From the NCBI RefSeq assembly GCF_003014595.1, contig NZ_PYGK01000008.1:273882-337881 (forward strand): 64,000 bases of DNA, read 5' to 3'. Shown here piece by piece: positions 8,432 through 18,539 of the stretch. Position 1 is the first letter of the stretch, and each line of letters starts with the position of its first letter. The translations under genes were made by a program, and so were the position numbers. The notes under the pieces were generated by a model, which was not told the origin of the DNA, ran no database searches, and was given only the letters and a program-made list of their open reading frames with translations. This stretch comes from Chitinophaga ginsengisoli (GTDB lineage: Bacteria; Bacteroidota; Bacteroidia; Chitinophagales; Chitinophagaceae).

Positions 8432-10396
8432 ATGAAACGTGTTCTTATTGTTGCCTCCATGCTGGTAATATGCGCCTGCAGGTTATACGCTCAAACCTAT
8501 ACGCCCATTGCCGTAACAGGTTTCAACAATGACGGAGTAGCTGAAACAGGCGTCAATGCCCAGGCTGTGACCACCACCGGACTTGACATCCAGCAGAAAA
8601 TACTCTACACATTTGATTTTGCTGCCGCGAATGGCTTGCAGGCAGGTATACCGAATGATGGTCTTTTTACCACAGGGCTGCGTACCTATCAGATGAATGA
8701 TTATACCGCCAACAATGTGCTTTATATGTCTAAACTGGGAAACGTGGGCGTGGCCAATACCGTAAGTACCGGCACACTGACATTTACCACACCGGGTGCA
8801 TACAGTAAGATCAGCCTGTTGTGCTTCTCTACGGAACAGGGCAGTACATTAGGCATTACTTTTAATTATACAGACGGTACAACATCGGCGCAGATTGTGG
8901 CCAGCATCCTTGACTGGTTTGGAGGTATCAATCCTGTGTTCGACAGTTATGGCCGTATTCAAAGGATGCCAGCAGGTCCATACAACGTGGAAGGGCTTAG
9001 CAGCAACGATCCGCGTATCTATAGCATTGATATTGCTCCTGCCTGCGAAAACCAGTCAAAAGAAATAGCATCCATCACTATAGAATACCTGACAAGCGGC
9101 ACATTCAACAACGTGTCAAGAGCTGTTTTCCTGGCAGTATCAGGACAGGCTTATGTACCTGTTACTGTAACTTCTGACGTAACGAAGGCCACCTGCGGCA
9201 ACAGTGACGGAAGTATCAGTATCACTGCTACCGGTGGCGCATTTCCGCTCACCTATTCCTGGAATACTACCCCGGTACAAACCACTGAAACCGCTACCGA
9301 CCTGCCGGCTGGTAGTTATACCTGTACCGTTACAGATGCCAATGGTTGTCCTTCAGATTTTGCTGCAGACATCAGTGAGGAATCTATGATACTCCTGAAA
9401 GCGCTGGCTAAACCGGATAATATCTGTTCGGGTACAACGACCAAGCTATATGCCATTCCTACCGGTGGCAGCATGAGGAGCTATACCTGGGAACCAGGCA
9501 ACGTCACTGACTCCAGTTTCACCGTTACGCCAGATACTACCACCACTTTCAAACTGACCGCCGAAGATCAGAACGGCTGCCATGTAATAGATAGCATCAA
9601 AATAACGGTGACCAAAAAGCCGGCCGCACCGCTTGTATCTGCACAGAGCATCTGCCCGGACAGTACCGCTGTATTAAAAATAGACAACGCCACCACACCA
9701 TTCACTTATAAGTGGTACACTTACCCTTCCGGGGGTGATGTGGAAGGCCAGGGAGCCATTTATACCACACCTGCGGTAAGCACTGAAAGCACCTGGTACG
9801 TGGAGGCCGTAAATGGCCCCTGCAGCAGTGATAGAACCGCGGTGACTGTTACGCCTTTTGAGCGGGCCATTACGCCGGTGGTAAAGGCAGGAAATATTAC
9901 TGCCAGTGGAGTCACCTTCACCTGGGACCCTGTACCCGGAGCTACCGGTTACATCGTTTCTGTGGATGGAGGCGCCTATATCACACCGAGTTCCGGAAAT
10001 ACAGGCACTTCACACGTGGTGACCGGTATTACCAACCAGGAATCCATATCCATCAAAGTGATTGCTCTCGGTCCAATAAGCTGTCAGAACAGTTTACCCG
10101 GCCTTGCTGCGGCCAAACCTAAACCGGGTGAAATATTCATCCCGAATGCATTTACACCTAACGGTGACGGTAAGAATGACTATTTCAAACCGGAAGGCAC
10201 TACTATCTCTGCTATTGACATGAAAGTGTTTAACCAGTGGGGAGAATTGATTTACCAGACCAACCAGCTGACAGGCTGGAATGGCACCTATAATGGTAAG
10301 TTGCAGCCAACGGGTGTATATACTTATACTGTGAGGATTACATTGAACAATAAGACCGAACTGACAAGAAAAGGGGCCATCAATCTACTGCGATAA
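8432..10396 (+). CDS. T9SS surface protein, paralogue of the preceding gene
   Basis: This 654-residue protein has a signal peptide (MKRVLIVASMLVICACRLYAQ). Its N-terminal domain is clearly homologous to that of the gene before it: both start QTYTP(V/I)(P/A)VTGFN and share RTYQMN and NYTDGT(S/T)(A/S) landmarks. A SprB-like repeat follows (GNSDGSISITATGGAFPLTYSWN), then Ig-like segments and a fibronectin-III-like segment around residues 490-550. The type-B T9SS sorting domain closes it (FIPNAFTPNGDGKNDYFKPE). It lacks the PKD repeats of its neighbour, so the pair share ends but differ in the middle. A strong terminator follows. Confidence 0.9.
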   Translation: MKRVLIVASMLVICACRLYAQTYTPIAVTGFNNDGVAETGVNAQAVTTTGLDIQQKILYTFDFAAANGLQAGIPNDGLFTTGLRTYQMNDYTANNVLYMSKLGNVGVANTVSTGTLTFTTPGAYSKISLLCFSTEQGSTLGITFNYTDGTTSAQIVASILDWFGGINPVFDSYGRIQRMPAGPYNVEGLSSNDPRIYSIDIAPACENQSKEIASITIEYLTSGTFNNVSRAVFLAVSGQAYVPVTVTSDVTKATCGNSDGSISITATGGAFPLTYSWNTTPVQTTETATDLPAGSYTCTVTDANGCPSDFAADISEESMILLKALAKPDNICSGTTTKLYAIPTGGSMRSYTWEPGNVTDSSFTVTPDTTTTFKLTAEDQNGCHVIDSIKITVTKKPAAPLVSAQSICPDSTAVLKIDNATTPFTYKWYTYPSGGDVEGQGAIYTTPAVSTESTWYVEAVNGPCSSDRTAVTVTPFERAITPVVKAGNITASGVTFTWDPVPGATGYIVSVDGGAYITPSSGNTGTSHVVTGITNQESISIKVIALGPISCQNSLPGLAAAKPKPGEIFIPNAFTPNGDGKNDYFKPEGTTISAIDMKVFNQWGELIYQTNQLTGWNGTYNGKLQPTGVYTYTVRITLNNKTELTRKGAINLLR

Positions 10397-10420
10397 ACCT
10401 CCCATAGATCCGTTTTATCC

Positions 10421-10465
10421 GGGCATCCTTAAAGTAATACTGCTTTAAGGATGCCCTTTCTTTTA
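10421..10465 (+). terminator. Rho-independent terminator after the T9SS gene pair
   Basis: A perfect 14-bp stem (GGGCATCCTTAAAG with its complement) encloses an 8-nt loop and is followed by a pyrimidine-rich tail (TTTCTTTTAT). It lies 25 bp downstream of the second surface-protein stop codon. Confidence 0.9.
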
Positions 10466-10735
10466 TATACCCATTTATTACTACTAAAAAAGATAGTACT
10501 TTTCACAGGAAAAATTTAACACAGCAAATATTTAACTACGGAGTAAACGTTTTTCTGCCCATCTTTGCTCCGTCAGATTCAATCCTGATACCAGATAGGG
10601 GACATCGCAACAAATAAGGAGGGGCACAAGGGACATTTTGAAGAGTTATGACACCGTCTCCATCATCTATCAAATTTAAAAAACCATTAAAAACGCACAT
10701 AATTAAACAATCAAAGTTTCGAATCTGATTCAACA
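10466..10735. other. Intergenic region upstream of the dehydrogenase gene
   Basis: About 270 bp without a credible gene lie between a terminator and the dehydrogenase start. The stretch is AT-rich near the gene and presumably holds its promoter. No clear regulatory site was recognised. Confidence 0.4.
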
Positions 10736-11545
10736 ATGAAAAAAGTAATTCTCGTAACCGGTGCCTCAACAGGCCTGGGCTTAGCTACCGCAAAGGCACT
10801 TACCGCAGAAGGTCACACTGTCTATGGCACCAGCCGGAATATAACACGTCTCCAGGACGTTCCCTTCAAACCACTGCAAATGGATATTACTGACGACACC
10901 TCAGTAAATAGTGCCATAGCAGAGATCATTAAAAATGAAGGGCATATCGACGTTGTTGTCAATAATGCAGGTAATGGCATTGTGGGACCACTTTATGCCG
11001 TGCCTGTGGAGCAAGCCAAAAGACAATTCGAAGTGAATTTCTTTGGTATGGTGCGGGTGAACAGCGCTGTTCTCCCAGGAATGATCGAACGCAAGAGCGG
11101 TCTGATCCTGCAGGTAAGTTCATTGGGTGGCCTGTTTGGACTGCCTTATCAGGGTATGTATTGTGCTTCCAAATTTGCAGTAGAAGGCTATTCACAGAGC
11201 CTCCGTATGGAATTACTGTACACTGGTGTAAAGGTGGCTGTTGTAAACCCGGGCGACTTCAAGACGGCATTTACCGACAACCGCGAAAAATTACCGTTCC
11301 CGATCGTGAACGAGAAACTGAACAAAGACTTTGATACCGCCGTTACCAACATGGGAAGGGACGAGCAGAACGGCAGTCATCCGGATGTTGTAGCTCAGAA
11401 GATCGCTAAGATCATCTCCAAGTCCAGCCCTGCTCACAACTACCTGGTAGGTGCCCTGGGACAGACCATCGTGCCGACGCTGAAAGCTATCCTGCCCGGC
11501 AGGCTGTTCACAAAACTGATGAATGACCACTACGGTATAAAATAA
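10736..11545 (+). CDS. Short-chain dehydrogenase/reductase (SDR, classical type)
   Basis: This 269-residue NAD(P)-dependent oxidoreductase has a Rossmann fold. The glycine motif TGASTGLG lies at residues 8-15, the structural NNAGNG motif near residue 77, and the active-site YCASK Tyr-x3-Lys pair near residue 140, with the catalytic Ser in LQVSSLGG before it. Overall length is normal for the family. The C-terminal part resembles the SDR group that acts on sterols or short aldehydes, but the substrate cannot be read from the sequence. It is a single-gene unit between two terminators. Confidence 0.88.
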   Translation: MKKVILVTGASTGLGLATAKALTAEGHTVYGTSRNITRLQDVPFKPLQMDITDDTSVNSAIAEIIKNEGHIDVVVNNAGNGIVGPLYAVPVEQAKRQFEVNFFGMVRVNSAVLPGMIERKSGLILQVSSLGGLFGLPYQGMYCASKFAVEGYSQSLRMELLYTGVKVAVVNPGDFKTAFTDNREKLPFPIVNEKLNKDFDTAVTNMGRDEQNGSHPDVVAQKIAKIISKSSPAHNYLVGALGQTIVPTLKAILPGRLFTKLMNDHYGIK

Positions 11546-11587
11546 AAGGAGGCCATCGCGCCACTAAAGAACTGCCATATTTTGTAT

Positions 11588-11631
11588 AGGGCTGATTAAT
11601 AGACACTTGTGCTATTATTCAGCCCTTTTTA
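11588..11631 (+). terminator. Terminator after the dehydrogenase gene
   Basis: A 15-bp stem with one mismatch (AGGGCTGATTAATAG against CTATTATTCAGCCCT) and a 9-nt loop is followed by TTTTT. It sits about 40 bp beyond the stop codon. Confidence 0.8.
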
Positions 11632-11770
11632 ATATTTGTGACCCGGGCGGCCACGGCTATAAAAAACTTTGAATTTTACAACTATTCATTTGAATGAAAC
11701 AATAAAACGAGCCGGATTCTTTTCACCTTTACATTCGAATTTGAAGGTACTCAACGGACAAAAGACAGTA

Positions 11771-11807
11771 AAAAAAGAACCACGTATGACGAGTGGTTCT
11801 TTTTTTA
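11771..11807. terminator. Short bidirectional terminator-like hairpin
   Basis: An A-rich arm (AAAAAAGAACCAC) pairs with GTGGTTCTTTTTT around a short loop, so it has a T-run on both strands. It lies 67 bp before the response-regulator gene and would shield the efflux operon from read-through. Confidence 0.7.
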
Positions 11808-11873
11808 TAAACGATCATAAAAAGTCTTTGCTTCAAGATTCCTTCAAACTTTAAAACGAATTATGCAGTTGAT

Positions 11874-12557
11874 ATGAAAGTACTGCTCGTTGAAGATAAT
11901 ATGGAGTTGGCCGGCAGCATTAGTAATTTTCTGGAAAAGGAAGGTTATCTGTGCGAAGTGAGTTATACCAGTAATGAGGCACATGATAAATTGATATCCT
12001 TTCAATATGACTGTGTGCTGCTGGACATTACACTGCCCGATGGCAATGGACTGGAACTGCTTCAGTTCATTCACCTGGAGAAGATCGATAGTTGTATACT
12101 GATCATTTCCGCCAGAAATTCATTGGACGATAAGATAACAGGACTGGAAGGTGGCGCGGACGATTATCTGACAAAGCCATTCCATCTTACAGAGTTACAT
12201 GCACGACTGAGAGCCATATACAGAAGAAAGAAGTTACAGGGAAGCAACATAATTACATTCAATGAGATCACGCTGAATACAGACACTTTAGAAGCTATCG
12301 TAAATGATATTAAACTGGATGTAACACCAAAAGAATTTGACCTCTTGCTTTATTTCCTGGTCAACAAGAACAGGGTGTTATCGCGTCAGTCGATTGCTGC
12401 ACATCTGTGGGGCGACTATACTGACAACCTGGCCAATTTCGATTTCGTGTACCAGCATGTGAAGAATCTCCGTAAGAAGATACATGCAGCAGAAGGTGGC
12501 GATTATATCAGTACAGTATATGGATTAGGGTACAAATTTAATACTGCCGTATCATGA
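11874..12557 (+). CDS. OmpR-family response regulator
   Basis: This 227-residue two-component regulator has a receiver domain at residues 1-115. The acidic pocket is at Glu7-Asp8, the phospho-acceptor is Asp51 (VLLDITLPDGNG), and Lys101 is in LTKPFH. A winged-helix DNA-binding domain of OmpR/PhoB type occupies ~125-225 (VTPKEFDLLLYFL ... YQHVKNLRKKI ... YGLGYKF). It overlaps the following kinase gene by 4 bp (ATGA), so the two are translationally coupled. It heads an efflux operon and most likely controls it. Confidence 0.92.
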   Translation: MKVLLVEDNMELAGSISNFLEKEGYLCEVSYTSNEAHDKLISFQYDCVLLDITLPDGNGLELLQFIHLEKIDSCILIISARNSLDDKITGLEGGADDYLTKPFHLTELHARLRAIYRRKKLQGSNIITFNEITLNTDTLEAIVNDIKLDVTPKEFDLLLYFLVNKNRVLSRQSIAAHLWGDYTDNLANFDFVYQHVKNLRKKIHAAEGGDYISTVYGLGYKFNTAVS

Positions 12558-13888
12558 AACTGATCAACAAATTTACTTTATGGTATCTCTGCATCACGCT
12601 GGCAGCAATGCTTGTGGGAGTTGCCATCGCTTATAACAAAGTAAAGTCGGGCATTGACGAGGCCGAGATCAACAGGTTGAAAGTATATAATGATCAGATG
12701 GCACGGCAGATGCAGCGTGGCGTATCCCCTGACACCTATATGCGTGGCAGACCGGCGGAGATCAAATTATTGCTGAATGAGGTACCGGCAAAAAAATATG
12801 AAGTGTTGGAACATTCCTTCTACAACACGATGCTGCAACACAAAGAGTGCCGGCTGACCGTTACTTCTTTTTATAAGATAAACGGACAGTATTACAGCAT
12901 ATCCTCATATAATTATATCACCAAGGCAAAGGAGATCCTGAAGGGATTAATGAGCTCCTTCATCTGGATCTTTATCATCCTGCTGGTGCTGACAGTATTG
13001 TCTGCCCGCTTTGTATCACGGCTGATACTGGCGCCTTTTCATCATACATTAAAAAAGGTGCGTTCGTTCAACCTGAAGGATAAGAAGTCATTACAGCTGC
13101 CTACAGCAAATGCAGCAGAGCTAAAGACATTGAACAGCTTTTTGAATGGCATGACAGATAAGGCATTGGACGACTATCGCTCGCTGAAAGAGTTCACTGA
13201 AAATGCCTCTCATGAGTTACAGACACCGGTGGCCATATTACGCAACAAGCTGGAACTGCTGACTGAATCTTATCTGCACGGCAAAGACCCGGATACTGTT
13301 ACAGGGCTCATAGCTGACATGCAGAATGCCATTGACAAACTATCCAGGATCAATAGTTCCCTGACCTTACTGGCCAGGCTGGAAAACAATGAATTTGGCA
13401 ATAAGCAGTCCATTTCATTCAGCCAGCTGACGACAGAAGCATTGCAAAGTTTTTCCGAACTGATGGACATGAAGGCCATCACACTCGATACGAAGATCGC
13501 TGCAGGTGTATCAGTACAGTTACATCCCGCACTGACAGATATCCTGCTGGGTAACCTGTTCAGCAATGCGATCCGGCACAATATACACGGCGGCCAGATC
13601 AGCGTACGCTTGTCAAAATCAAGGCTGGTTATCGGCAACACGGGCAATCCGCCGGAAGTGCCCACCACAGAGCTGTTCAAACGTTTCAAGAAAGGCCGGA
13701 AGAACAGCGATTCAATAGGGATAGGTCTGGCTATAGTAAAACAGATCTGTGACGTCAACCATTTTAAAATTCAATATGACTATGCCGGAGGATGGCATAT
13801 CATGCAGATAATTTTCGAGGAATCAACAGGTAGCACAATGTTACAGAAGGAAGACGCCAACGCATTATTTCCTGAAAGACAACATTAG
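12554..13888 (+). CDS. Sensor histidine kinase
   Basis: This 444-residue inner-membrane kinase has two transmembrane helices, at ~8-27 and ~132-152. They enclose a ~100-residue periplasmic sensor without a recognised fold. A HAMP-like linker and a HisKA domain follow, with phospho-acceptor His220 in ENASHELQTP. The ATPase domain shows the N-box LLGNLFSNAIRHN, a G1-like IGNTGN, and a G2-like SIGIGLAIVKQIC. It is the partner of the overlapping response regulator. The gene continues into the efflux genes with a 29-bp gap. Confidence 0.92.
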   Translation: MKLINKFTLWYLCITLAAMLVGVAIAYNKVKSGIDEAEINRLKVYNDQMARQMQRGVSPDTYMRGRPAEIKLLLNEVPAKKYEVLEHSFYNTMLQHKECRLTVTSFYKINGQYYSISSYNYITKAKEILKGLMSSFIWIFIILLVLTVLSARFVSRLILAPFHHTLKKVRSFNLKDKKSLQLPTANAAELKTLNSFLNGMTDKALDDYRSLKEFTENASHELQTPVAILRNKLELLTESYLHGKDPDTVTGLIADMQNAIDKLSRINSSLTLLARLENNEFGNKQSISFSQLTTEALQSFSELMDMKAITLDTKIAAGVSVQLHPALTDILLGNLFSNAIRHNIHGGQISVRLSKSRLVIGNTGNPPEVPTTELFKRFKKGRKNSDSIGIGLAIVKQICDVNHFKIQYDYAGGWHIMQIIFEESTGSTMLQKEDANALFPERQH

Positions 13889-13917
13889 TGCTTATGGTCT
13901 AATGTTCAAGTTTAATC

Positions 13918-15318
13918 ATGCAAACAAAAAGAATCAGCGTGATCCTGTTCCTGCTGTTATGGCACGGATCAATGGAAGTATTACACGCACAGCAGGTACT
14001 GACGCTAAAAGAAGCCGTACAGACAGCACTCGCCAACTATGGATCAATCAAGGCCAAGGCTAACTACCTGAATGCCTCTAAATCCACCGCCACACAAGCG
14101 AAGCGGGATTATCTCCCGAATCTGAACCTTTCTGCGCAGCAGGACTATGGTACTATAAACGGGCAATTCGGGCCTTCCTATGGTCTGAATGGCCTTGCGG
14201 TATCCTCATCGGGTCCTACCCTGCCCTCACAGAACTGGAACGCTGCATTTGGCGGATTGTATCTGGCCAACATCAACTGGGATTTCTTCGCTTTCGGCCG
14301 CGCCAAAGAGAAGATCAAGACCGCACAGGCAGCAGTAGCCAGGGATCAGGCAGACTGGGAACAGGAGCAATTCCAGCAATCAGTAAGGGTTGCCGGAGCA
14401 TACCTTAACCTGCTGGCGGCGCAACGCCTCACCAGGTCATGGCAGAACAACCTGGAACGCGCAGATACCCTCCGTTCAGTAGTGGTAACCAGAGTAAAGA
14501 ACGGGTTAATTCCCGGCGTTGACTCTACACTGGCGAATGCAGAAGTATCCAATGCGAAGATCGCTTTAACAAGAGCGATAGATGTGGAACAGACACAAGC
14601 TAATCAACTGGCTGTACTCATGGGCGTACCTGCAACCGAATTCATACTGGATACCGTATTTATTAACCGCATTCCCGCAGCACTGACAGACAGCGTCAAT
14701 GGAGCGGTACAAGGGCATCCTCTACTGAAATACTACGAAAACCGTATCAAGGTGAGTGATGAACAGACCCGTTACATACATACCCTGAACTTCCCTGCAT
14801 TCTCTGTATTCGGGGTGATGCAGACCAGAGGTTCCGGTTTCGATGCCAGTTATGTAACAGATCAGACAGCATATAATAAAGGTTACTGGGATGGTGTAAA
14901 ACCTAACCGCAGCAATTACCTGCTGGGGGTAGGCATAACCTGGAACATTACTTCTCCGCTGAGAGTAAAACACCAGGCAGCTTCCCAGAAATTCATATCA
15001 AAAGGCTTACAGGATGAATATGAACTGGTACGTCAGCAACTGGTGGCACAGTTAACCCTGTCGGATACAAGGATCAAAAATGCGCTGACCAACTATGCGG
15101 AAGCGCCTATACAGGTCAATGCGGCAACGGAAGCTTACCAGCAAAGGACGGTATTGTACCGGAACGGGCTAAATACGATCGTAGACGTAACACAGGTCTT
15201 TTACACACTGAACCGTGCAGAAACAGATCGTGATATTGCCTATACCAATGTATGGCAGGCGCTGTTACTGAAAGCTGCCGCTACCGGCAATTTTTCTCTA
15301 TTCATCAATGAATTCTAA
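13918..15318 (+). CDS. TolC-family outer membrane efflux protein
   Basis: This 466-residue outer membrane channel has a signal peptide (cleavage around HAQ|QVLTLKEAV) and the two repeated halves of alpha-helical barrel typical of the family. N-terminal LTLKEAVQTALANYGSIKAK and C-terminal QQRTVLYRNGLNTIVDVTQV are diagnostic. It lies 4 bp ahead of the RND pump gene, so the pump, adaptor and channel are encoded together as a tripartite exporter. Confidence 0.92.
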   Translation: MQTKRISVILFLLLWHGSMEVLHAQQVLTLKEAVQTALANYGSIKAKANYLNASKSTATQAKRDYLPNLNLSAQQDYGTINGQFGPSYGLNGLAVSSSGPTLPSQNWNAAFGGLYLANINWDFFAFGRAKEKIKTAQAAVARDQADWEQEQFQQSVRVAGAYLNLLAAQRLTRSWQNNLERADTLRSVVVTRVKNGLIPGVDSTLANAEVSNAKIALTRAIDVEQTQANQLAVLMGVPATEFILDTVFINRIPAALTDSVNGAVQGHPLLKYYENRIKVSDEQTRYIHTLNFPAFSVFGVMQTRGSGFDASYVTDQTAYNKGYWDGVKPNRSNYLLGVGITWNITSPLRVKHQAASQKFISKGLQDEYELVRQQLVAQLTLSDTRIKNALTNYAEAPIQVNAATEAYQQRTVLYRNGLNTIVDVTQVFYTLNRAETDRDIAYTNVWQALLLKAAATGNFSLFINEF

Positions 15319-15322
15319 TTAA

Positions 15323-18300
15323 ATGAACCTGATAAGATCAGCATTACGCAAACCAATATCCATACTGGTAATAGTGGCTGCCCTCTTCTTCTTCGGCATA
15401 GGCGCCGTAAGAACGATCAAGGTGGACATCTTCCCAAAACTGGACCTGCCGGTGATGTACATCGCGCACCCATTTGGTGGATATACCCCCACTCAGATGG
15501 AGGCATATTTCGGTAAACAATATATCAACGTCCTACTTTATGTAAATGGTATCAAAACCATTGAAACTAAAAATATACAGGGGCTTACCCTCATCAAGGT
15601 AAGTTTTTATCCCGGCACGAACATGGCACAGGCACAGGCAGAGCTAAGCGCCTTCTGTAACCGTATACAGGCTATCTTCCCGCCAGGCTCACAGCCACCT
15701 TTCATTATCCGTTTCGATGCTTCTACCCTGCCCGTAGGCGAGCTGGTATTGAGCAGTGAAAAACGAAATAATAACGAACTGCTGGACCTCGCCAACACTT
15801 ATGTACGTTCTTCTTTTACGGCTATTCCGGGTCTGGTGTCTGCACCTCCCTTTGGTGGTAACTTACGTACCGTGGTGATCAAGGCAGATCCTGAGCTGCT
15901 CCGTTCTCACAATATGACACCGGACCAGCTGGTGGAAGCCCTGCGTATCAACAACCAGACTTCTCCTTCCGGTAACGTACGTATCGGTGATATTAACTTC
16001 ATCACACCCGCCAATACTGCAATCCGCACCGTAAAAGATTTTGAGAACATTCCCCTTTACAAGGGCGGCGTACAAAACCTCTACCTGCGTGATGTAGCTA
16101 CTGTAGAAGATGGTGCGGACATTACAGCCGGTTACGCACTGGTAAACGGACGCCGTTCTGTATACCTCAGTGTGGCCAAATCTGGTGATGCATCTACCTG
16201 GGAAGTTGTACAGAAACTGAAAAAAGCCTTGCCCAAGTTCCAGGCACTGCTTCCGGAAGATGTAAAACTTACATACGAATTTGACCAGTCAGTATATGTG
16301 ATCAACGCTGTGAAGAGCCTGATCAGTGAGGGTACCATTGGTGCGATCCTCACAGGGCTGATGGTACTGTTATTCCTTGGTGACCCCAGAGGTGCGCTGA
16401 TCGTGATACTAACCATTCCAACCTCTATCATTGCCGCGGTACTTTGTCTGAAGGTAGCAGGACAGACCATCAACATTATGACATTAAGCGGTCTGGCACT
16501 GGCGATTGGTATCCTGGTGGATGAGAGTACGGTGACGATTGAGAATATACACCAGCACCTCGACATGGGTAAACCGAAAGGCCTGGCCATCTGGGACGCG
16601 TGTAAGGAGATCGCTTTCCCTAAACTGCTCATCCTGTTCTGTATCCTGGCAGTATTTGCGCCGGCGTTCACCATGGGTGGTATCCCGGGATCATTATTCC
16701 TGCCGCTGGCATTAGCGATAGGCTTTGCGATGATCGTCTCCTACTTCCTGGCACAGACTTTCGTACCTATCATGGCCAACTGGCTGATGAAGGCACATCC
16801 ACATACAGGTCATGAGCCAGATCATATCCTCAGTAAGAAGGAACTGGCGGAAAGAGCAGACTTAAACAGTAATGGTAAGCTTTCTTTCTTTGAGAGAATA
16901 CGTAACCGCTTCATGCGTTTCATGGAGCGTGTCATGCCTGCCCGTAAAGTGATCGTATCCATTTACCTGCTGGCAGGTATCGGACTGGCGGTATTGTTGT
17001 TGAACACGATAGGAAGGGACGTACTACCCCGTGGCAACGGCAGCCAGTTCCAGTTAAGGATACGTGCACCACAGGGTACACGCGCAGAAAGGACAGAAGA
17101 GATCACTATAAAAACGGTTAACGCGATCAAAAGCATTGTAGGACCAGAGAATGTAGCTATTTCATCTTCTTATGTAGGACAACACCCCGGACAATTCTCC
17201 ATCAGCCCGATTTACCTGTTCATGCCCGGACCACAGGAAGCAGTAATACAGGTTGCGCTGAAAGAGGATTACAAGGTAAACATGGATGAGCTGAAAGACA
17301 AGATCAGGGAAAGGATGAGGGCAGAATTGCCGGGTGTTACTCCTTCATTTGAGCCAATAGAACTGACGGACAAGATCCTGAGTCAGGGTTCACCTACGCC
17401 GATAGAAGTAAGGCTCTCCGGCAGGAATAAACAAGTCAACGAGCAATATGCGGCGAAAGTGATCGAAAAACTGAAAAAGATCTCCTATCTCCGGGATGTA
17501 CAGCTTGGACAGTCTACCAAGTATCCTTCCCTGAAGATCACGATAGACCGTGTGCGTGCAGCACAGCTGGGGGTGGACGTGAGTGATATTTCCCGTTCAC
17601 TGATCGCTTCAACATCGTCTTCCCGTTATACCGAGAAAAATATCTGGATAGATGAGAAAGCCAACCTCAGTTACAGTGTGCAGGTACAGGTACCGGAAAA
17701 CAAGATGACCGCTATCGAGGATATTGCGGAAATTCCTCTGCTGAAGAATGCCAGCAGGCCGGTATTGGGAGATGTAGCGACGATCACCCGCGATACCACC
17801 TATGGTGAAGCAGACAACCTGGGCGCTATTCCCTCACTTTCTGTTACCGCCAATACAAACAATATTGACCTTGGTACAGCCACCGACGATGTGAACAAAG
17901 CACTTGCTTCCATCGGGGAACTGCCACGTGGCCTGACTGTGGAACTGATCGGTCTGAGCTCCACACTTACTGAAACGCTGGACAGTCTGCAATCAGGATT
18001 GCTGGTAGCAGTGGTAGTGATCTTCCTGATGCTGGCAGCCAACTTCCAGTCATTCAAAGTATCGGCAGTAGTACTGGCATCGGTACCGGCGGTATTAATC
18101 GGTTCACTGACCTTACTGCTTATCACCGGATCCACACTGAATCTGCAGTCATACATGGGTATCATCATGTCGGTGGGCGTATCTATATCGAACGCCGTAC
18201 TGCTGATCACCAATGCAGAACAGTTACGCCAGGGCAACGGTAATGCTTTGCTTTCTGCGAAAGAAGCCGTAGCATTACGTCTCCGTCCTATCCTGATGAC

Positions 18301-18538
18301 CAGTCTTGCGATGGTGGCAGGTATGATCCCGATGGCCAGCGGCCTGGGAGAATCCGGCGACCAGACATCTCCACTGGGACGTGCGGTAATAGGTGGTCTG
18401 ATTGCTTCTACCTTCAGCACACTATTCATTTTACCACTGGTATTTGCATGGGCGCAGGGTAAGGCTACCACACGGTCGGTATCACTGGATCCGGAAGATA
18501 AAGAAAGTAAAAACTATGTACCATCCTTACACGAATAA
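15323..18538 (+). CDS. RND-superfamily efflux pump, inner membrane component
   Basis: This 1071-residue proton-driven transporter has twelve transmembrane helices: TM1 at the N-terminus, then two blocks around 335-480 and 870-1050. Two large periplasmic loops of porter and docking type separate them. The TM4 region carries the acidic motif of RND pumps (LALAIGILVDESTVTIENIHQHL), where a neutral residue often sits and the Asp-Glu pair relays protons. An acidic, EF-hand-like stretch (ADLNSNGKLSFFE) in the central cytoplasmic loop is unusual. Length and layout match the AcrB/HAE group. The substrate cannot be deduced. The adaptor gene follows 1 bp after the stop codon. Confidence 0.92.
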   Translation: MNLIRSALRKPISILVIVAALFFFGIGAVRTIKVDIFPKLDLPVMYIAHPFGGYTPTQMEAYFGKQYINVLLYVNGIKTIETKNIQGLTLIKVSFYPGTNMAQAQAELSAFCNRIQAIFPPGSQPPFIIRFDASTLPVGELVLSSEKRNNNELLDLANTYVRSSFTAIPGLVSAPPFGGNLRTVVIKADPELLRSHNMTPDQLVEALRINNQTSPSGNVRIGDINFITPANTAIRTVKDFENIPLYKGGVQNLYLRDVATVEDGADITAGYALVNGRRSVYLSVAKSGDASTWEVVQKLKKALPKFQALLPEDVKLTYEFDQSVYVINAVKSLISEGTIGAILTGLMVLLFLGDPRGALIVILTIPTSIIAAVLCLKVAGQTINIMTLSGLALAIGILVDESTVTIENIHQHLDMGKPKGLAIWDACKEIAFPKLLILFCILAVFAPAFTMGGIPGSLFLPLALAIGFAMIVSYFLAQTFVPIMANWLMKAHPHTGHEPDHILSKKELAERADLNSNGKLSFFERIRNRFMRFMERVMPARKVIVSIYLLAGIGLAVLLLNTIGRDVLPRGNGSQFQLRIRAPQGTRAERTEEITIKTVNAIKSIVGPENVAISSSYVGQHPGQFSISPIYLFMPGPQEAVIQVALKEDYKVNMDELKDKIRERMRAELPGVTPSFEPIELTDKILSQGSPTPIEVRLSGRNKQVNEQYAAKVIEKLKKISYLRDVQLGQSTKYPSLKITIDRVRAAQLGVDVSDISRSLIASTSSSRYTEKNIWIDEKANLSYSVQVQVPENKMTAIEDIAEIPLLKNASRPVLGDVATITRDTTYGEADNLGAIPSLSVTANTNNIDLGTATDDVNKALASIGELPRGLTVELIGLSSTLTETLDSLQSGLLVAVVVIFLMLAANFQSFKVSAVVLASVPAVLIGSLTLLLITGSTLNLQSYMGIIMSVGVSISNAVLLITNAEQLRQGNGNALLSAKEAVALRLRPILMTSLAMVAGMIPMASGLGESGDQTSPLGRAVIGGLIASTFSTLFILPLVFAWAQGKATTRSVSLDPEDKESKNYVPSLHE

Positions 18539-18539
18539 T

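Noticed and set aside
11669..11854. 61-codon plus-strand frame before the response regulator
   Set aside because: It contains the terminator hairpin at 11771-11807 inside it and has no family-like features.
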